Below are positions 54,306-62,845 of a stretch of 64,000 nt of DNA, piece by piece (positions within the stretch are counted from its first letter, which is position 1; every line of letters begins with the position of its first letter). The notes under the pieces are model-generated. The model did not search any database. It worked only from the letters and a program-made list of their open reading frames with translations, and had not been told where the DNA came from. A program made the translations under genes and the position numbers. The stretch comes from Flavobacteriia bacterium (lineage in GTDB: Bacteria; Bacteroidota; Bacteroidia; Flavobacteriales_D; Crocinitomicaceae), in contig CANHQP010000003.1 in NCBI GenBank assembly GCA_947462925.1, positions 44,340 through 108,339 of the forward strand. The letters run 5' to 3'.

Positions 54306-55469
54306 ATGAATTCAATTCATATTGGAGTAGTTGGCGCTGGAACAATGGGCGCTGGAATTGCGCAAGTTGCTGCTCAAAGTGGTCATCAAGTTGTTTTGGT
54401 TGACGCCAATCCCGAAGCTTTGACAAAAGCGGAAAATGGTTTGCGTAAAGTTTACGACAAACTCATTGAAAAGGAAAAAATCACCCGAGAAAAAGCAGAT
54501 GAAATTATTGCGCGCATTCAATTTTCGATACACCTTTCAGATTTCAAAGAAAGTGGATTGATTATCGAAGCGATTATCGAAAAACTAGAAGTAAAACACC
54601 AAGTTTTCAGCGCGATTGAAGCAGTTGTTTCAGAAAATTGCATCATTGCATCCAACACTTCTTCCCTTTCGATTGCTTCGATTGGTTCAGTGTTGAAAAA
54701 TCCAACACGTTGCATCGGAATTCACTTTTTCAATCCTGCGCCTTTGATGCCATTGGTAGAGATTATTCCGGCTGTACAAACTTCCAACGAAACATTGACT
54801 TTAGCGAAATCTATCATCGACAGTTGGAAAAAGATTTCTGTAGTGACGAAAGACACACCAGGATTTATTGTGAATCGAGTTGCTAGACCATTTTACGGCG
54901 AAGCGTTGCGCATTTACGAAGAAGGAATTGCAGATTTTGCAACCATTGATTGGGCTATGACCACAGTCGGCGGATTTAGAATGGGACCCTTTACTTTGAT
55001 GGATTACATTGGAAATGATGTGAATTACACGGTTACTGAAACCGTTTTTGAAGCATTTTATTTCGACCCAAGGTTCAAACCTTCATTCACGCAAAAACGC
55101 CACAAAGAAGCAGGATATTTTGGTAGAAAATCAGGAAAAGGATTTTTTGACTACAGTGCAGATGCAACTCCTGCTACTCCAACAGAAGATTTGGATTTGG
55201 CAAAATCCATTTTTGAACGCATTATCGTGATGTTGATCAACGAAGCGACGGATGCCTTGTTCTTGAATATTGCTTCGCGAGAAGACATCGATTTAGCAAT
55301 GACAAATGGAGTCAATTACCCAAAAGGATTACTCAAATGGGCAGATGAATTAGGATTGGATTTTGTGTTGAATTCATTAGAAAATCTGTTCCAAGAATAC
55401 GGAGAAGATCGTTACAGACCAAGCGCATTGTTGCGCAGAATGGTGCGTGAAGGAAAAATGTTTTACTAG
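54306..55469 (+). CDS. 3-hydroxyacyl-CoA dehydrogenase, PaaH-like
   Basis: A 387-residue NAD-dependent dehydrogenase. It has the Rossmann motif GAGTMGAGIA at 10-19, then ASNTSSLSIASI and the catalytic His region IGIHFFNPAPLMPLVEII. A duplicated C-terminal dehydrogenase domain contains GFIVNRVARPFYGEALRI and the second-half signature. It oxidises 3-hydroxyacyl-CoA. It is cotranscribed with the PaaG-like gene. Confidence 0.9.
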   Translation: MNSIHIGVVGAGTMGAGIAQVAAQSGHQVVLVDANPEALTKAENGLRKVYDKLIEKEKITREKADEIIARIQFSIHLSDFKESGLIIEAIIEKLEVKHQVFSAIEAVVSENCIIASNTSSLSIASIGSVLKNPTRCIGIHFFNPAPLMPLVEIIPAVQTSNETLTLAKSIIDSWKKISVVTKDTPGFIVNRVARPFYGEALRIYEEGIADFATIDWAMTTVGGFRMGPFTLMDYIGNDVNYTVTETVFEAFYFDPRFKPSFTQKRHKEAGYFGRKSGKGFFDYSADATPATPTEDLDLAKSIFERIIVMLINEATDALFLNIASREDIDLAMTNGVNYPKGLLKWADELGLDFVLNSLENLFQEYGEDRYRPSALLRRMVREGKMFY

Positions 55470-55473
55470 TCAA

Positions 55474-55539
55474 ATGAGTTCCATTATTCAAACTTTCACT
55501 TTGCAGCTGCCTAGAGAAGTGAGATACGACATTCTTTAA
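55474..55539 (+). other. Very short reading frame after the dehydrogenase gene
   Basis: Twenty-one codons begin with ATG (MSSIIQTFTL) and end TAA, 4 bases after the dehydrogenase stop. It has no recognisable match and could be a remnant of a lost third gene, or chance. The rest of the 55540-55679 stretch holds only the lipoprotein promoter. Confidence 0.25.
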
Positions 55540-55650
55540 GTCGGAATATCTAGATATTTTGGTGTGAAAAAAGGAATTAAAATGATTTTTCTATCTGCTT
55601 TTATACAAGCCGAAATTGCAAATCATCAACAAACTAATAAACTTTTTTCG

Positions 55651-55658
55651 TAAGTTTG
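55651..55658 (+). promoter_or_regulatory. Putative -7 box of the lipoprotein gene
   Basis: TAAGTTTG fits TAnnTTTG and lies 21 bases before the ATG at 55680. Confidence 0.45.
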
Positions 55659-55679
55659 TCAGATACCAAATTTAGTTAT

Positions 55680-56183
55680 ATGAAGAAGATTAAGATACTA
55701 TTTTTTCCGATACTCGCGCTTGCGTTGTTTTTTGGATGCACAAGCTATGAGCCAAAAGTATACGGACCTGTAGATTTTGAAATTGAGCTTGAAGGACCGT
55801 TTTTCAAAGACGGGGTAACAGACGGTATAACTGTTGTTAAGTTTAAGCCCGAAGATTTTGGCATTTCTCGTGATGAAATTTTCAGCATGAAAGTAAACGA
55901 GATTACTTTAAAATGTGAATCTGACAGCGGTTTGGGTGCATTTGAAAATCTAGTTTTTGCTGTTATGACTGACGATACCGATACAAAGGAAGTTGCTTCA
56001 ACGAAAGTAAAAGGAAACCCTAAAGAACTAAAAATCAAGGGGCTTCAAGAAGCTGAAATCGAAGGCTTCAAGGGAATCAAAGAGTTTTATCTGGAAGTGA
56101 CCGGTATCACAAAAGCAGATGTAGAAGAGAATATTAAGCTTTCAGGCACTATCAAAATGGACATTATGATTCCTGAAAAATAA
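55680..56183 (+). CDS. Lipoprotein, unknown function
   Basis: The ATG at 55680 (MKKIKILFF) gives a clean lipoprotein signal with lipobox LFFGC. The 167-residue product's mature part is acidic and beta-rich (VDFEIELEGPFFKDG, FYLEVTGITKADVEENIKL). No family is recognised. It lies 53 bases upstream of the DUF2147 gene and may be cotranscribed with it. Confidence 0.75.
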   Translation: MKKIKILFFPILALALFFGCTSYEPKVYGPVDFEIELEGPFFKDGVTDGITVVKFKPEDFGISRDEIFSMKVNEITLKCESDSGLGAFENLVFAVMTDDTDTKEVASTKVKGNPKELKIKGLQEAEIEGFKGIKEFYLEVTGITKADVEENIKLSGTIKMDIMIPEK

Positions 56184-56236
56184 TATAGTGGTACGAACTT
56201 TGCATTGCATTAAATAATAAACTAAAATAAAAAATT

Positions 56237-56710
56237 ATGAAAAATTCAGGTAAACTTTTTCTGTGGTCCTTCGCCCTGCTGACATTTTTTTTCACGTCCG
56301 CGTTCACGGTGTCAGTTTTAGCAGACGATGAAGGGGATAAGTTATTAGGTGTTTGGCAACCAAGTCATGGAAAAGCGAAAGTAAAAGTGACCAAAGTAGG
56401 TACTAAATATTTTGGCAAAATAGTTTGGCTAAAGGCGCCAACTTATGAAAATGGCACTAAAAAAGTCGACAAAAATAATCCAGATCCTAAGATGCACGAT
56501 ACACCATTGTTGGGATACAAAATTTTAAAAGATTTTGAATTTGTTGGGAAAAAGACTTGGGAAAACGGAACAATTTACGACCCAGAAAATGGCAGTACTT
56601 ATAATTGTGTGATCAAGCTGAAAGACAATAATACAATTGAAGTACGCGGTTACATTGGTGTTTCTGCAATTGGTAGGACAGATACATGGAAAAGATTAGC
56701 TAAAGAATAA
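56237..56710 (+). CDS. DUF2147 exported protein
   Basis: A 157-residue protein with a signal peptide (LLTFFFTSAFTVSVLA) and a lipocalin-like DUF2147 domain. The domain shows the opening LGVWQPSHGKAKVKV, the KIVWLKAP strand, a PLLGYKILKDFEF central strand and GYIGVSAIGRTDTWKR at the end. Family members are periplasmic, and their function is not known. A strong terminator follows. Confidence 0.85.
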   Translation: MKNSGKLFLWSFALLTFFFTSAFTVSVLADDEGDKLLGVWQPSHGKAKVKVTKVGTKYFGKIVWLKAPTYENGTKKVDKNNPDPKMHDTPLLGYKILKDFEFVGKKTWENGTIYDPENGSTYNCVIKLKDNNTIEVRGYIGVSAIGRTDTWKRLAKE

Positions 56711-56726
56711 TTTGGCTTAACTATAT

Positions 56727-56764
56727 AAAAAAGAGGTTGTCTATTTAAAGTCAACCTCTTTTTT
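56727..56764. terminator. Bidirectional terminator after the DUF2147 gene
   Basis: An 11-bp stem AAAAGAGGTTG/CAACCTCTTTT with a 12-nt loop and flanking A/T runs lies between converging genes. Confidence 0.85.
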
Positions 56765-56778
56765 ATTTTTATGGCTTG

Positions 56779-57858
56779 TCAAGGACTGACAAGATTAATA
56801 CTCACTTGAAAATATGGTGCGCTATTTACACTGTTTTCCATGACAAATGGGCGATCGCTGCCGAAACCGCGGTAAAAGTTACCACTGTCAACATTAAAAC
56901 TGTAATTAATTAAATATCCAGCTTGAGCACCAACCCAAATAAAATCAGTGATAGCTCTTTGGAAATCTAATCTAGGACGAATTTCAGATCGACGAAGTTC
57001 TATTCTAGAATTATCATAACCCTTCACCATATTCGGAGCACTATTTTCAGGAAATAATTGATCATTATTTGACAAATGGTAACTGGAACCAACGATTTCA
57101 AAGCCAGCAAGCAATAATGTTTGTTTGTTGAATGTGTAGCGAAAATGCGCACGCGCTGGAAGCAAAGCCTCAATTCCCCACTTTTCATTCTTGGAAGTAT
57201 AGTTATACAACATCACGGGCAAAAAGCTCAGCCCACCAGCACGGTATGTTTGCGTCGCACCAAAACCAAGTTGATAACGCTCATTAAATTTCCACCCATA
57301 TGCCAAAAGCCAAGTAAGCTTGGTGAAACCAGCGGACTGCATGTTGTTAAAAGTGTAATCTCCGCTATAATCACCTTGTACAAATCCCAAAATGAAGTTT
57401 TTTTCATTCAAAGGCTTAAAGATTGTCGAGTTCAACTGCAATACCTTCAAGTTTCTACTCGCGGCGGTTAACAAAGGATTATAGAGCGAGTCACTTCCAA
57501 AGGAGTAATTTGATTCTACAAAACTACCTCCTACGTTTATCAAAATTTTGTTATTAGAAAGTACGGGGATATTTGCCGTAAGCGAAAGTCCATTGTAATT
57601 TCTAACGTTACCATTTTGTGTGGGAATTAAACCAACAGCACCTGCATTTATTTCATGACCCAATGCGTACTCATAACCAACTGAAATTACCTTAGCAGGA
57701 CTTAATCCAAGAACTTTTGGTGTGCAGAACTGCTTTACTTTTTCATCAGTAGAATATTTTTCATACTGACTAAAATCTTCTTCGTCTTCCTGCGCGAAAA
57801 TCTGCGTAGTTATAGTTAGCAAAGACAGAGTCACTAAAAAGATACTTCGTTTTTTCAT
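56779..57858 (-). CDS. DUF6268-like outer-membrane barrel protein
   Basis: A 359-residue protein with a signal peptide ending IFAQ, an acidic N-terminal stretch (EDEEDFSQYEKYSTDEK) and a long beta-barrel. The many strands bear aromatic girdles and include SVGYEYALGHEINAGAVGL. It ends VSINLVSP. The overall pattern resembles DUF6268 outer-membrane proteins of Bacteroidota. The transport role is unknown. Confidence 0.72.
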   Translation of the reverse strand: MKKRSIFLVTLSLLTITTQIFAQEDEEDFSQYEKYSTDEKVKQFCTPKVLGLSPAKVISVGYEYALGHEINAGAVGLIPTQNGNVRNYNGLSLTANIPVLSNNKILINVGGSFVESNYSFGSDSLYNPLLTAASRNLKVLQLNSTIFKPLNEKNFILGFVQGDYSGDYTFNNMQSAGFTKLTWLLAYGWKFNERYQLGFGATQTYRAGGLSFLPVMLYNYTSKNEKWGIEALLPARAHFRYTFNKQTLLLAGFEIVGSSYHLSNNDQLFPENSAPNMVKGYDNSRIELRRSEIRPRLDFQRAITDFIWVGAQAGYLINYSFNVDSGNFYRGFGSDRPFVMENSVNSAPYFQVSINLVSP

Positions 57859-58014
57859 AGAAAATAATTTTGTTGTATAAAGATAATGGTTGAATTGGTT
57901 TTAGCAAAAAAATGCGGAGAAAAATATAATCCGCTATTGTTAAAATTGCTATTAACCTGCCTTTGATTGTATTTTTTTATCACTTTAAAAGTTAAATATA
58001 TTTAAGCTACAAAT

Positions 58015-58257
58015 TCAAGAACAAATAGTGTGCAATCGCACATCTAAAATTGAACTATGGCCCCATGGAATAAAAAAGATTACAATCATTGGCATACGAC
58101 TGTATTTTAATTTGTAAATCAATCTTAAAGCTGCACTGTTCCTGAACTCAAAATCTTGAAAAGGCACATCACCCTTTTGATAAATATCCGGAACTTCATT
58201 TGATTGACAAGAAATTGTGCTTACTAAAAGCACTAACAAAAATCTATTTTTTCTCAT
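58015..58257 (-). CDS. Small lipoprotein, possibly truncated
   Basis: An 80-residue product with a lipoprotein signal (LLVLLVSTISCQS). The C-terminal half is unusual (MPMIVIFFIPWGHSS), mixing a hydrophobic run with no clear fold, and may be the result of a frameshift in a longer gene. It is monocistronic and next to the converging barrel gene. Whether it is functional is unclear. Confidence 0.5.
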   Translation of the reverse strand: MRKNRFLLVLLVSTISCQSNEVPDIYQKGDVPFQDFEFRNSAALRLIYKLKYSRMPMIVIFFIPWGHSSILDVRLHTICS

Positions 58258-58335
58258 TCTACACCAAAATTCAAATTCATTCTACTTTAAAAATACGCAT
58301 TTCCATTTGAAAACAAAAAATTTCAAACCTTTGCT

Positions 58336-58343
58336 TACCTTTG
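58336..58343 (+). promoter_or_regulatory. Putative -7 box of the cystathionine beta-synthase-like gene
   Basis: TACCTTTG fits TAnnTTTG and lies 18 bases before the ATG at 58362. Confidence 0.45.
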
Positions 58344-58361
58344 CATTCATAAATTAAAACG

Positions 58362-59723
58362 ATGAAAATTCACAACAACATATTAGAAACGATTGGTAAC
58401 ACGCCAATGGTTCGATTAAATGTCTTGACAAAAGACGTCAAAGCAACCGTTTTAGCTAAAATTGAAACGACCAATCCTGGAAACTCTGTGAAAGACAGAA
58501 TGGCCGTAAAAATGATTGAAGACGCTGAAAAATCTGGACTTTTGAAACCAGGTGGTACAATCATCGAAGGAACTTCTGGAAATACTGGAATGGGCTTGGC
58601 GTTGGCGGCAATTATCAAAGGTTACAAATTGGTTTGTGTTTTGAACGACAAACAATCCAAAGAAAAAATGGATATTTTGCGTGCAGTTGGCGCTGAAGTC
58701 GTGGTTTGTCCTACGGCAGTTGAACCAACAGACCCTCGCTCCTACTATTCAGTTTCTAGAAGATTGGCCACTGAAATTCCAAATTCTTGGTATGTAAATC
58801 AGTATGATAATTTATCTAACCGTGCGGCTCATTATGGATCGACAGCGCCAGAAATTTGGGAACAAACGGATGGAAAAATCACGCATTTTGTGGTGGGTGT
58901 TGGTACAGGTGGAACCATTTCTGGAATTGGTAAATACTTGAAAGAGAAAAATCCAAACATCAAAATTTGGGGAATTGATACGTATGGTTCAGTTTTCAAA
59001 AAATACCACGAAACTGGAATTTTTGATGAAAATGAAATTTATCCATACATCACAGAAGGAATTGGTGAAGATATTTTGCCAGCGAACGTTGATTTTTCAG
59101 TAATCGATCATTTCGAAAAAGTGACTGATAAAGATGCTGCAGTTTACACGCGTCGTTTGGCGAGAGAAGAAGGGATTTTCGTTGGAAACTCTGCTGGTTC
59201 TGCCATCAAAGGTTTGTTGCAAATGCAAGCTGAATTGACCGAAGACGATGTGGTTGTAGTTTTATTCCACGACCACGGTAGCCGTTATATCGGTAAAATA
59301 TTCAACGACGATTGGATGCGTGAGCGCGGATTCTTGGACGAAGGAAACAAAACTGCTGGCGATTTGGTTTCAAAACATGCAGATCATCCGTTGGTTTTTG
59401 TTTACGCGGAAGAATTGGTTTCCCACGCTGTTGCTAAAATGCGTAAATTCAATATTTCTCAAATTCCTGTGATGAAAGACAATGCATTTGTTGGTTCGTT
59501 GGATGATGTGCACACTTACCAAAGTTTGGTTGACAATCCAAGTTTGATTGACACGCCTATTTCTGGAATCATGCAAAAAGCATTTCCAGTTGTCAAAGAA
59601 AACACAACAATTGAAGAAGTTTCCAAATTGATTAACAAGGAGACAGCTGCTGTTTTAGTTGAATTAATGTCAGGCAAATTTCACATCGTTTCAAGACAAG
59701 ATATTATTTCTTCGTTGTCATAA
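58362..59723 (+). CDS. Cystathionine beta-synthase-like PLP enzyme with CBS pair
   Basis: A 453-residue enzyme. The PLP fold type II domain covers about 1-330, with cofactor Lys44 in NPGNSVKDRMA, the substrate loop EGTSGNTGMGL and the phosphate-binding loop GVGTGGTISGIG. Two CBS domains (about 340-450) follow, as in cystathionine beta-synthase, and may bind adenosyl ligands. It probably condenses homocysteine with serine or O-acetylserine. A cysteine synthase role is possible. It is followed after 4 bases by a BtuF-like gene, with likely coupling. Confidence 0.88.
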   Translation: MKIHNNILETIGNTPMVRLNVLTKDVKATVLAKIETTNPGNSVKDRMAVKMIEDAEKSGLLKPGGTIIEGTSGNTGMGLALAAIIKGYKLVCVLNDKQSKEKMDILRAVGAEVVVCPTAVEPTDPRSYYSVSRRLATEIPNSWYVNQYDNLSNRAAHYGSTAPEIWEQTDGKITHFVVGVGTGGTISGIGKYLKEKNPNIKIWGIDTYGSVFKKYHETGIFDENEIYPYITEGIGEDILPANVDFSVIDHFEKVTDKDAAVYTRRLAREEGIFVGNSAGSAIKGLLQMQAELTEDDVVVVLFHDHGSRYIGKIFNDDWMRERGFLDEGNKTAGDLVSKHADHPLVFVYAEELVSHAVAKMRKFNISQIPVMKDNAFVGSLDDVHTYQSLVDNPSLIDTPISGIMQKAFPVVKENTTIEEVSKLINKETAAVLVELMSGKFHIVSRQDIISSLS

Positions 59724-59727
59724 AAAG

Positions 59728-60504
59728 ATGATTTTCACAGATCAAATGAATCGGACAATCCGCTTGGAAGCAATTCCCAAGCGGATTGTTTCTTTGGTAC
59801 CATCCCAAACAGAATTTTTATTTGATTTAGGTCTAGAAAATGAAGTCGTTGGAATCACCAAATTCTGCATTCATCCTGAGGAATGGTTTCGCTCCAAAAC
59901 ACGCATTGGCGGAACGAAAACCGTGAATATCGAGAAAGTCAAAGCATTGAATCCAGACTTGATCATTGCCAACAAAGAAGAAAATACCCAAGCAGATATT
60001 GAAGCTTTGGAAAAAATTGCGCCTGTTTGGATTAGTGATATTTCCGCGTTAAGCGATGCGTTTGAAATGATGCAACAAGTTGGTGAAATCTGTGGAAAAT
60101 TGCAAAAAGCCGATGAAATTGTTCAATCAATAAAAAGTCAATTCGAGACTTTTGAAAATCCTTTTAAATCAAGTCAATCCATTCCAAAAGTGATTTATCT
60201 AATTTGGAAAAATCCGTATCTAATCGCTGGAAAAAACACCTTTATTGACGATGTGCTTCAAAGATGCGGACTTGAAAATTTGACGCAAACTGATCGCTAT
60301 CCTGAGTGGAAACCGCAAGAAAGCGAAACTCCAGATTTTATATTATTGAGTTCCGAACCTTTTCCTTTCAAACAAAAAGACCTAGATGAACTGCAAAATC
60401 AATTTCCCCAAGCTAAAATCTTATTGGTTGATGGAGAGTTATTTTCTTGGTATGGTTCCAGATTGAAATTAAGCGTGACTTATTTTAAAACGCTTTTCAA
60501 GTAA
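59728..60504 (+). CDS. BtuF-like corrinoid/metal-binding protein without signal peptide
   Basis: A 258-residue periplasmic-binding-protein fold of the helical-backbone class. Features include IPKRIVSLVPSQTEFLFDLG, VVGITKFCIHPEEW and NPDLIIANKEENTQADIEAL. The N-terminus begins at IFTDQMNRTIRLEA with no signal peptide, unlike the true B12-binding BtuF, so it may act inside the cell. It is 4 bases after the CBS gene. MeaB elsewhere in the window hints at B12 use. Confidence 0.83.
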   Translation: MIFTDQMNRTIRLEAIPKRIVSLVPSQTEFLFDLGLENEVVGITKFCIHPEEWFRSKTRIGGTKTVNIEKVKALNPDLIIANKEENTQADIEALEKIAPVWISDISALSDAFEMMQQVGEICGKLQKADEIVQSIKSQFETFENPFKSSQSIPKVIYLIWKNPYLIAGKNTFIDDVLQRCGLENLTQTDRYPEWKPQESETPDFILLSSEPFPFKQKDLDELQNQFPQAKILLVDGELFSWYGSRLKLSVTYFKTLFK

Positions 60505-60506
60505 AA

Positions 60507-61832
60507 TCAGTTATTCAAAGTCAACAAAAAACGCAACATTTCAGTCACCACCGTTTTTTCATTTTTGAATGTAAATTTCCCAGTCAATTTATTATTCCCA
60601 TTAATCGCTTTGAATTTAATTTCCGCCACTGAAAGTGATTGAAAAAGTGTTTTACTCGCTTTGTAAGGTGGATAAAAATTCAATCCTACTGTCATCAAAC
60701 CTCCACCATTGATTTCTGTGATATTCGTCAAATCTCCTTCTAAAAGAAATAAATCTGTGTTTTTCTTTTGTAGCAAATTAGAAGTATTTGAACCGAAAAA
60801 CAAAGTGAAATCATCCAAAATTCGCAAAGTGTAGGCTTTCTCTTCTTTGATTAAAAGTAAACCATTTGGTGTGGATGCTTCAACCACAAATCCCAATTTT
60901 TGCCAAGGGATTTGATTTTCCACCAATGCCTTTCTATCCAATTTAGAATCAAATGAAAGCAATAAATCTCCATCAGGTAAAATGTTATTTTCGCCAATAT
61001 TTGTTCCTCTGTAATTGACAGAAAGACGATTTATTTTCGGCAAATTAAAACCATCTGCGTTCATTTTAGACTGCAAAGTGTCCGCCAAATTTTGTGGAAT
61101 AATTCCTGAAAGCAAGTGAAAACCATCTTTTTTCAAAGTCCAATTAGATGTTGAATTATTATTTTGTGCTGTAAATTCCCCTTCTAAAATCAACTGATTT
61201 GATAAGAGTTGTACATTCATTTGTCCCTTACCAAAAGGAGATTTCGAAGAAGTAGAAAGCGACAAAATTTGACCTTCTTTGTTTTCGGAAGTGAAAATTT
61301 TCGGATTGACATTTTTCTTAGTCAAGGCCTGTGATGCAAATGCTTTCGCTAGTTTATCAGAAATTCCTGAAGTTGTTGAAATCAAAATCCCCACGTTTTC
61401 GTTTGCGTTGAAAAATTGATTTTCAGAAACCATACTCGAAATGTTTGCTTTGAAATTCTTTGCATCAGTTAAATTGAATAGAAAGCCAGTGATTTTACCT
61501 CCCGAAACTGATTTTTCAAAATAAATGACATCTGAAAGCAAATCGATTCCAGCATCTTTCCATGGAGAATTATCAAAATCTTTTTGCGTCATTTTTTCGA
61601 CTTGGGAAAAAACTTCTTTGTCTTTATCGTCCAAAAAAACATCGTAGATCGCAGATTGAAAAAAAGATTTTGCATCCATTTTAACCACTATTTCTGCTGA
61701 TTCAGGAATATAAAACGCATTTTCATTTGTCTTTTTGGCAAACAAAAACTCTGACAATAGAAAGGTTCCCCACAAAAACAACAATCCGAAGAGCACTGGG
61801 AAAATTCTTTTTAATTTAAATTCTAATTGCAT
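60507..61832 (-). CDS. Membrane-anchored protein of unknown function
   Basis: A 441-residue protein with one N-terminal membrane helix (IFPVLFGLLFLWGTFLLSEFL) and a large exported domain of alternating strands (TGFLFNLTDAKNFKANISS, LLSGIIPQNLADTLQSKMNA). No family is recognised. It converges with the BtuF-like gene with a two-base gap. Confidence 0.65.
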   Translation of the reverse strand: MQLEFKLKRIFPVLFGLLFLWGTFLLSEFLFAKKTNENAFYIPESAEIVVKMDAKSFFQSAIYDVFLDDKDKEVFSQVEKMTQKDFDNSPWKDAGIDLLSDVIYFEKSVSGGKITGFLFNLTDAKNFKANISSMVSENQFFNANENVGILISTTSGISDKLAKAFASQALTKKNVNPKIFTSENKEGQILSLSTSSKSPFGKGQMNVQLLSNQLILEGEFTAQNNNSTSNWTLKKDGFHLLSGIIPQNLADTLQSKMNADGFNLPKINRLSVNYRGTNIGENNILPDGDLLLSFDSKLDRKALVENQIPWQKLGFVVEASTPNGLLLIKEEKAYTLRILDDFTLFFGSNTSNLLQKKNTDLFLLEGDLTNITEINGGGLMTVGLNFYPPYKASKTLFQSLSVAEIKFKAINGNNKLTGKFTFKNEKTVVTEMLRFLLTLNN

Positions 61833-61888
61833 GGGATAAAGGTAATGATTTGGAGGGAAATTTAGGCATTAGGACATAGGATTTAGAG

Positions 61889-61971
61889 AATAGGCAATAG
61901 GATTTAGGGAATAGGCAATAGGATTTAGGGAATAGGCAATAGGATTTAGGGAATAGGCAATAGGATTTAGG
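61889..61971. repeat. Four tandem copies of a 21-bp unit
   Basis: The unit AATAGGCAATAGGATTTAGG (plus one further G) starts at 61889, 61910, 61931 and 61952; the last copy lacks one base. Degenerate copies flank it, with TTAGGCATTAGGACATAGG upstream and GAATTGGGAATTGGG downstream. It sits between the divergent anchored-protein gene and the acyltransferase gene. Confidence 0.93.
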
Positions 61972-61980
61972 AATTGGGAA

Positions 61981-62013
61981 TTGGGTTTCATATTGTGAAT
62001 AGCGTTATCTTTG
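61981..62013 (+). promoter_or_regulatory. Promoter with near-leaderless start of the acyltransferase gene
   Basis: TTG at 61981-61983 and TATCTTTG at 62006-62013 are 22 bases apart. The first ATG (62018) begins 5 bases after the -7 box, so either the mRNA is leaderless or translation begins at a later ATG. Confidence 0.55.
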
Positions 62014-62017
62014 TGGC

Positions 62018-62605
62018 ATGGGAAAGTTTTTGATGTTTATTTTGAAAATGTTTGGTTGGAGGATAGATCCGCATTCGCCTGAGGGTGTGAAAAAAGCGGT
62101 CGTTGTGATGGGGCCGCACACTTCCAATTGGGATTTTATCATTGGAAAAGTCGCGTTCATGCAATACAATATCAAAGGTACTTTTTTGATTAAAAAAGAA
62201 TTGTTTTTTTGGCCATTAGGCTGGTTCTTGAAAGTGATTGGTGGAATTCCTGTTGATCGGAAATCAAACAATAACTTTACTGACCAAGCAGTTGATTATT
62301 TCAACAACAATGAAACGATGTTCATGGTTTTTACGCCAGAAGGAACGCGTTCTTACAGTCCAAACTGGAAAAAAGGATTTTATTACATCGCTCAAAAAGC
62401 AAATGTGCCGATTTACATTGGTTACATCGATTACAAAAAGAAAATCGGTGGCTTCTACCCTACTTTATTCCAACCAACTGGAAATTCAGATGCTGACATT
62501 GCAAGTATCAAGGAGATTTTGAGCAAATACGAGGGCAGATTTCCTGAAAATGGAATTTTTACTGTGGAAGACGATGCAAAAAGAGCTTTAAAAGAATCGA
62601 AGTAA
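62018..62605 (+). CDS. PlsC-like 1-acylglycerol-3-phosphate acyltransferase
   Basis: A 195-residue acyltransferase of the PlsC/LPLAT family. Motif I is the HX4D box in GPHTSNWDF (His34, Asp39), motif II lies in GGIPVDRKSNNN and motif III is TPEGTRS. The N-terminal hydrophobic stretch may anchor it to the membrane. It adds an acyl chain in phospholipid or ornithine-lipid synthesis. The start could also be the ATG at 62033, given the promoter position. Confidence 0.85.
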   Translation: MGKFLMFILKMFGWRIDPHSPEGVKKAVVVMGPHTSNWDFIIGKVAFMQYNIKGTFLIKKELFFWPLGWFLKVIGGIPVDRKSNNNFTDQAVDYFNNNETMFMVFTPEGTRSYSPNWKKGFYYIAQKANVPIYIGYIDYKKKIGGFYPTLFQPTGNSDADIASIKEILSKYEGRFPENGIFTVEDDAKRALKESK

Positions 62606-62606
62606 A

Positions 62607-62795
62607 TTACTTTTTTTCAATCGTGCTTGTTTTCTTATTGAAGCCGTAAGGACAATGTTTGCAACCACTTTTGCAACAATATCCGCGCTTTAGATGGTAT
62701 TTTTCAGTAAAAACGAAGTAGCCCTCTGGACTCAAATAATAATCTTCTGGATCCATTTTACTTCTTTTTGAAAAACCTGAAAAATCATCGCTCAT
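62607..62795 (-). CDS. DUF5522 protein
   Basis: A 62-residue protein with the family pattern YYLSPEGYFVFTEKYHLKRG, then CCKSGCKHCPYGF, a Cys-rich cluster that may bind metal. The family is widespread in Bacteroidota and uncharacterised. It converges with the acyltransferase gene one base away. Confidence 0.9.
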   Translation of the reverse strand: MSDDFSGFSKRSKMDPEDYYLSPEGYFVFTEKYHLKRGYCCKSGCKHCPYGFNKKTSTIEKK

Positions 62796-62812
62796 GGTGC
62801 AAAATTAGTTTT

Positions 62813-62820
62813 TATCTTTG
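62813..62820 (+). promoter_or_regulatory. Putative -7 box of the ACC deaminase-like gene
   Basis: TATCTTTG fits TAnnTTTG, 25 bases before the ATG at 62846. Confidence 0.45.
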
Positions 62821-62845
62821 AAAAAGTTGCCCGATTCAAATTAAT

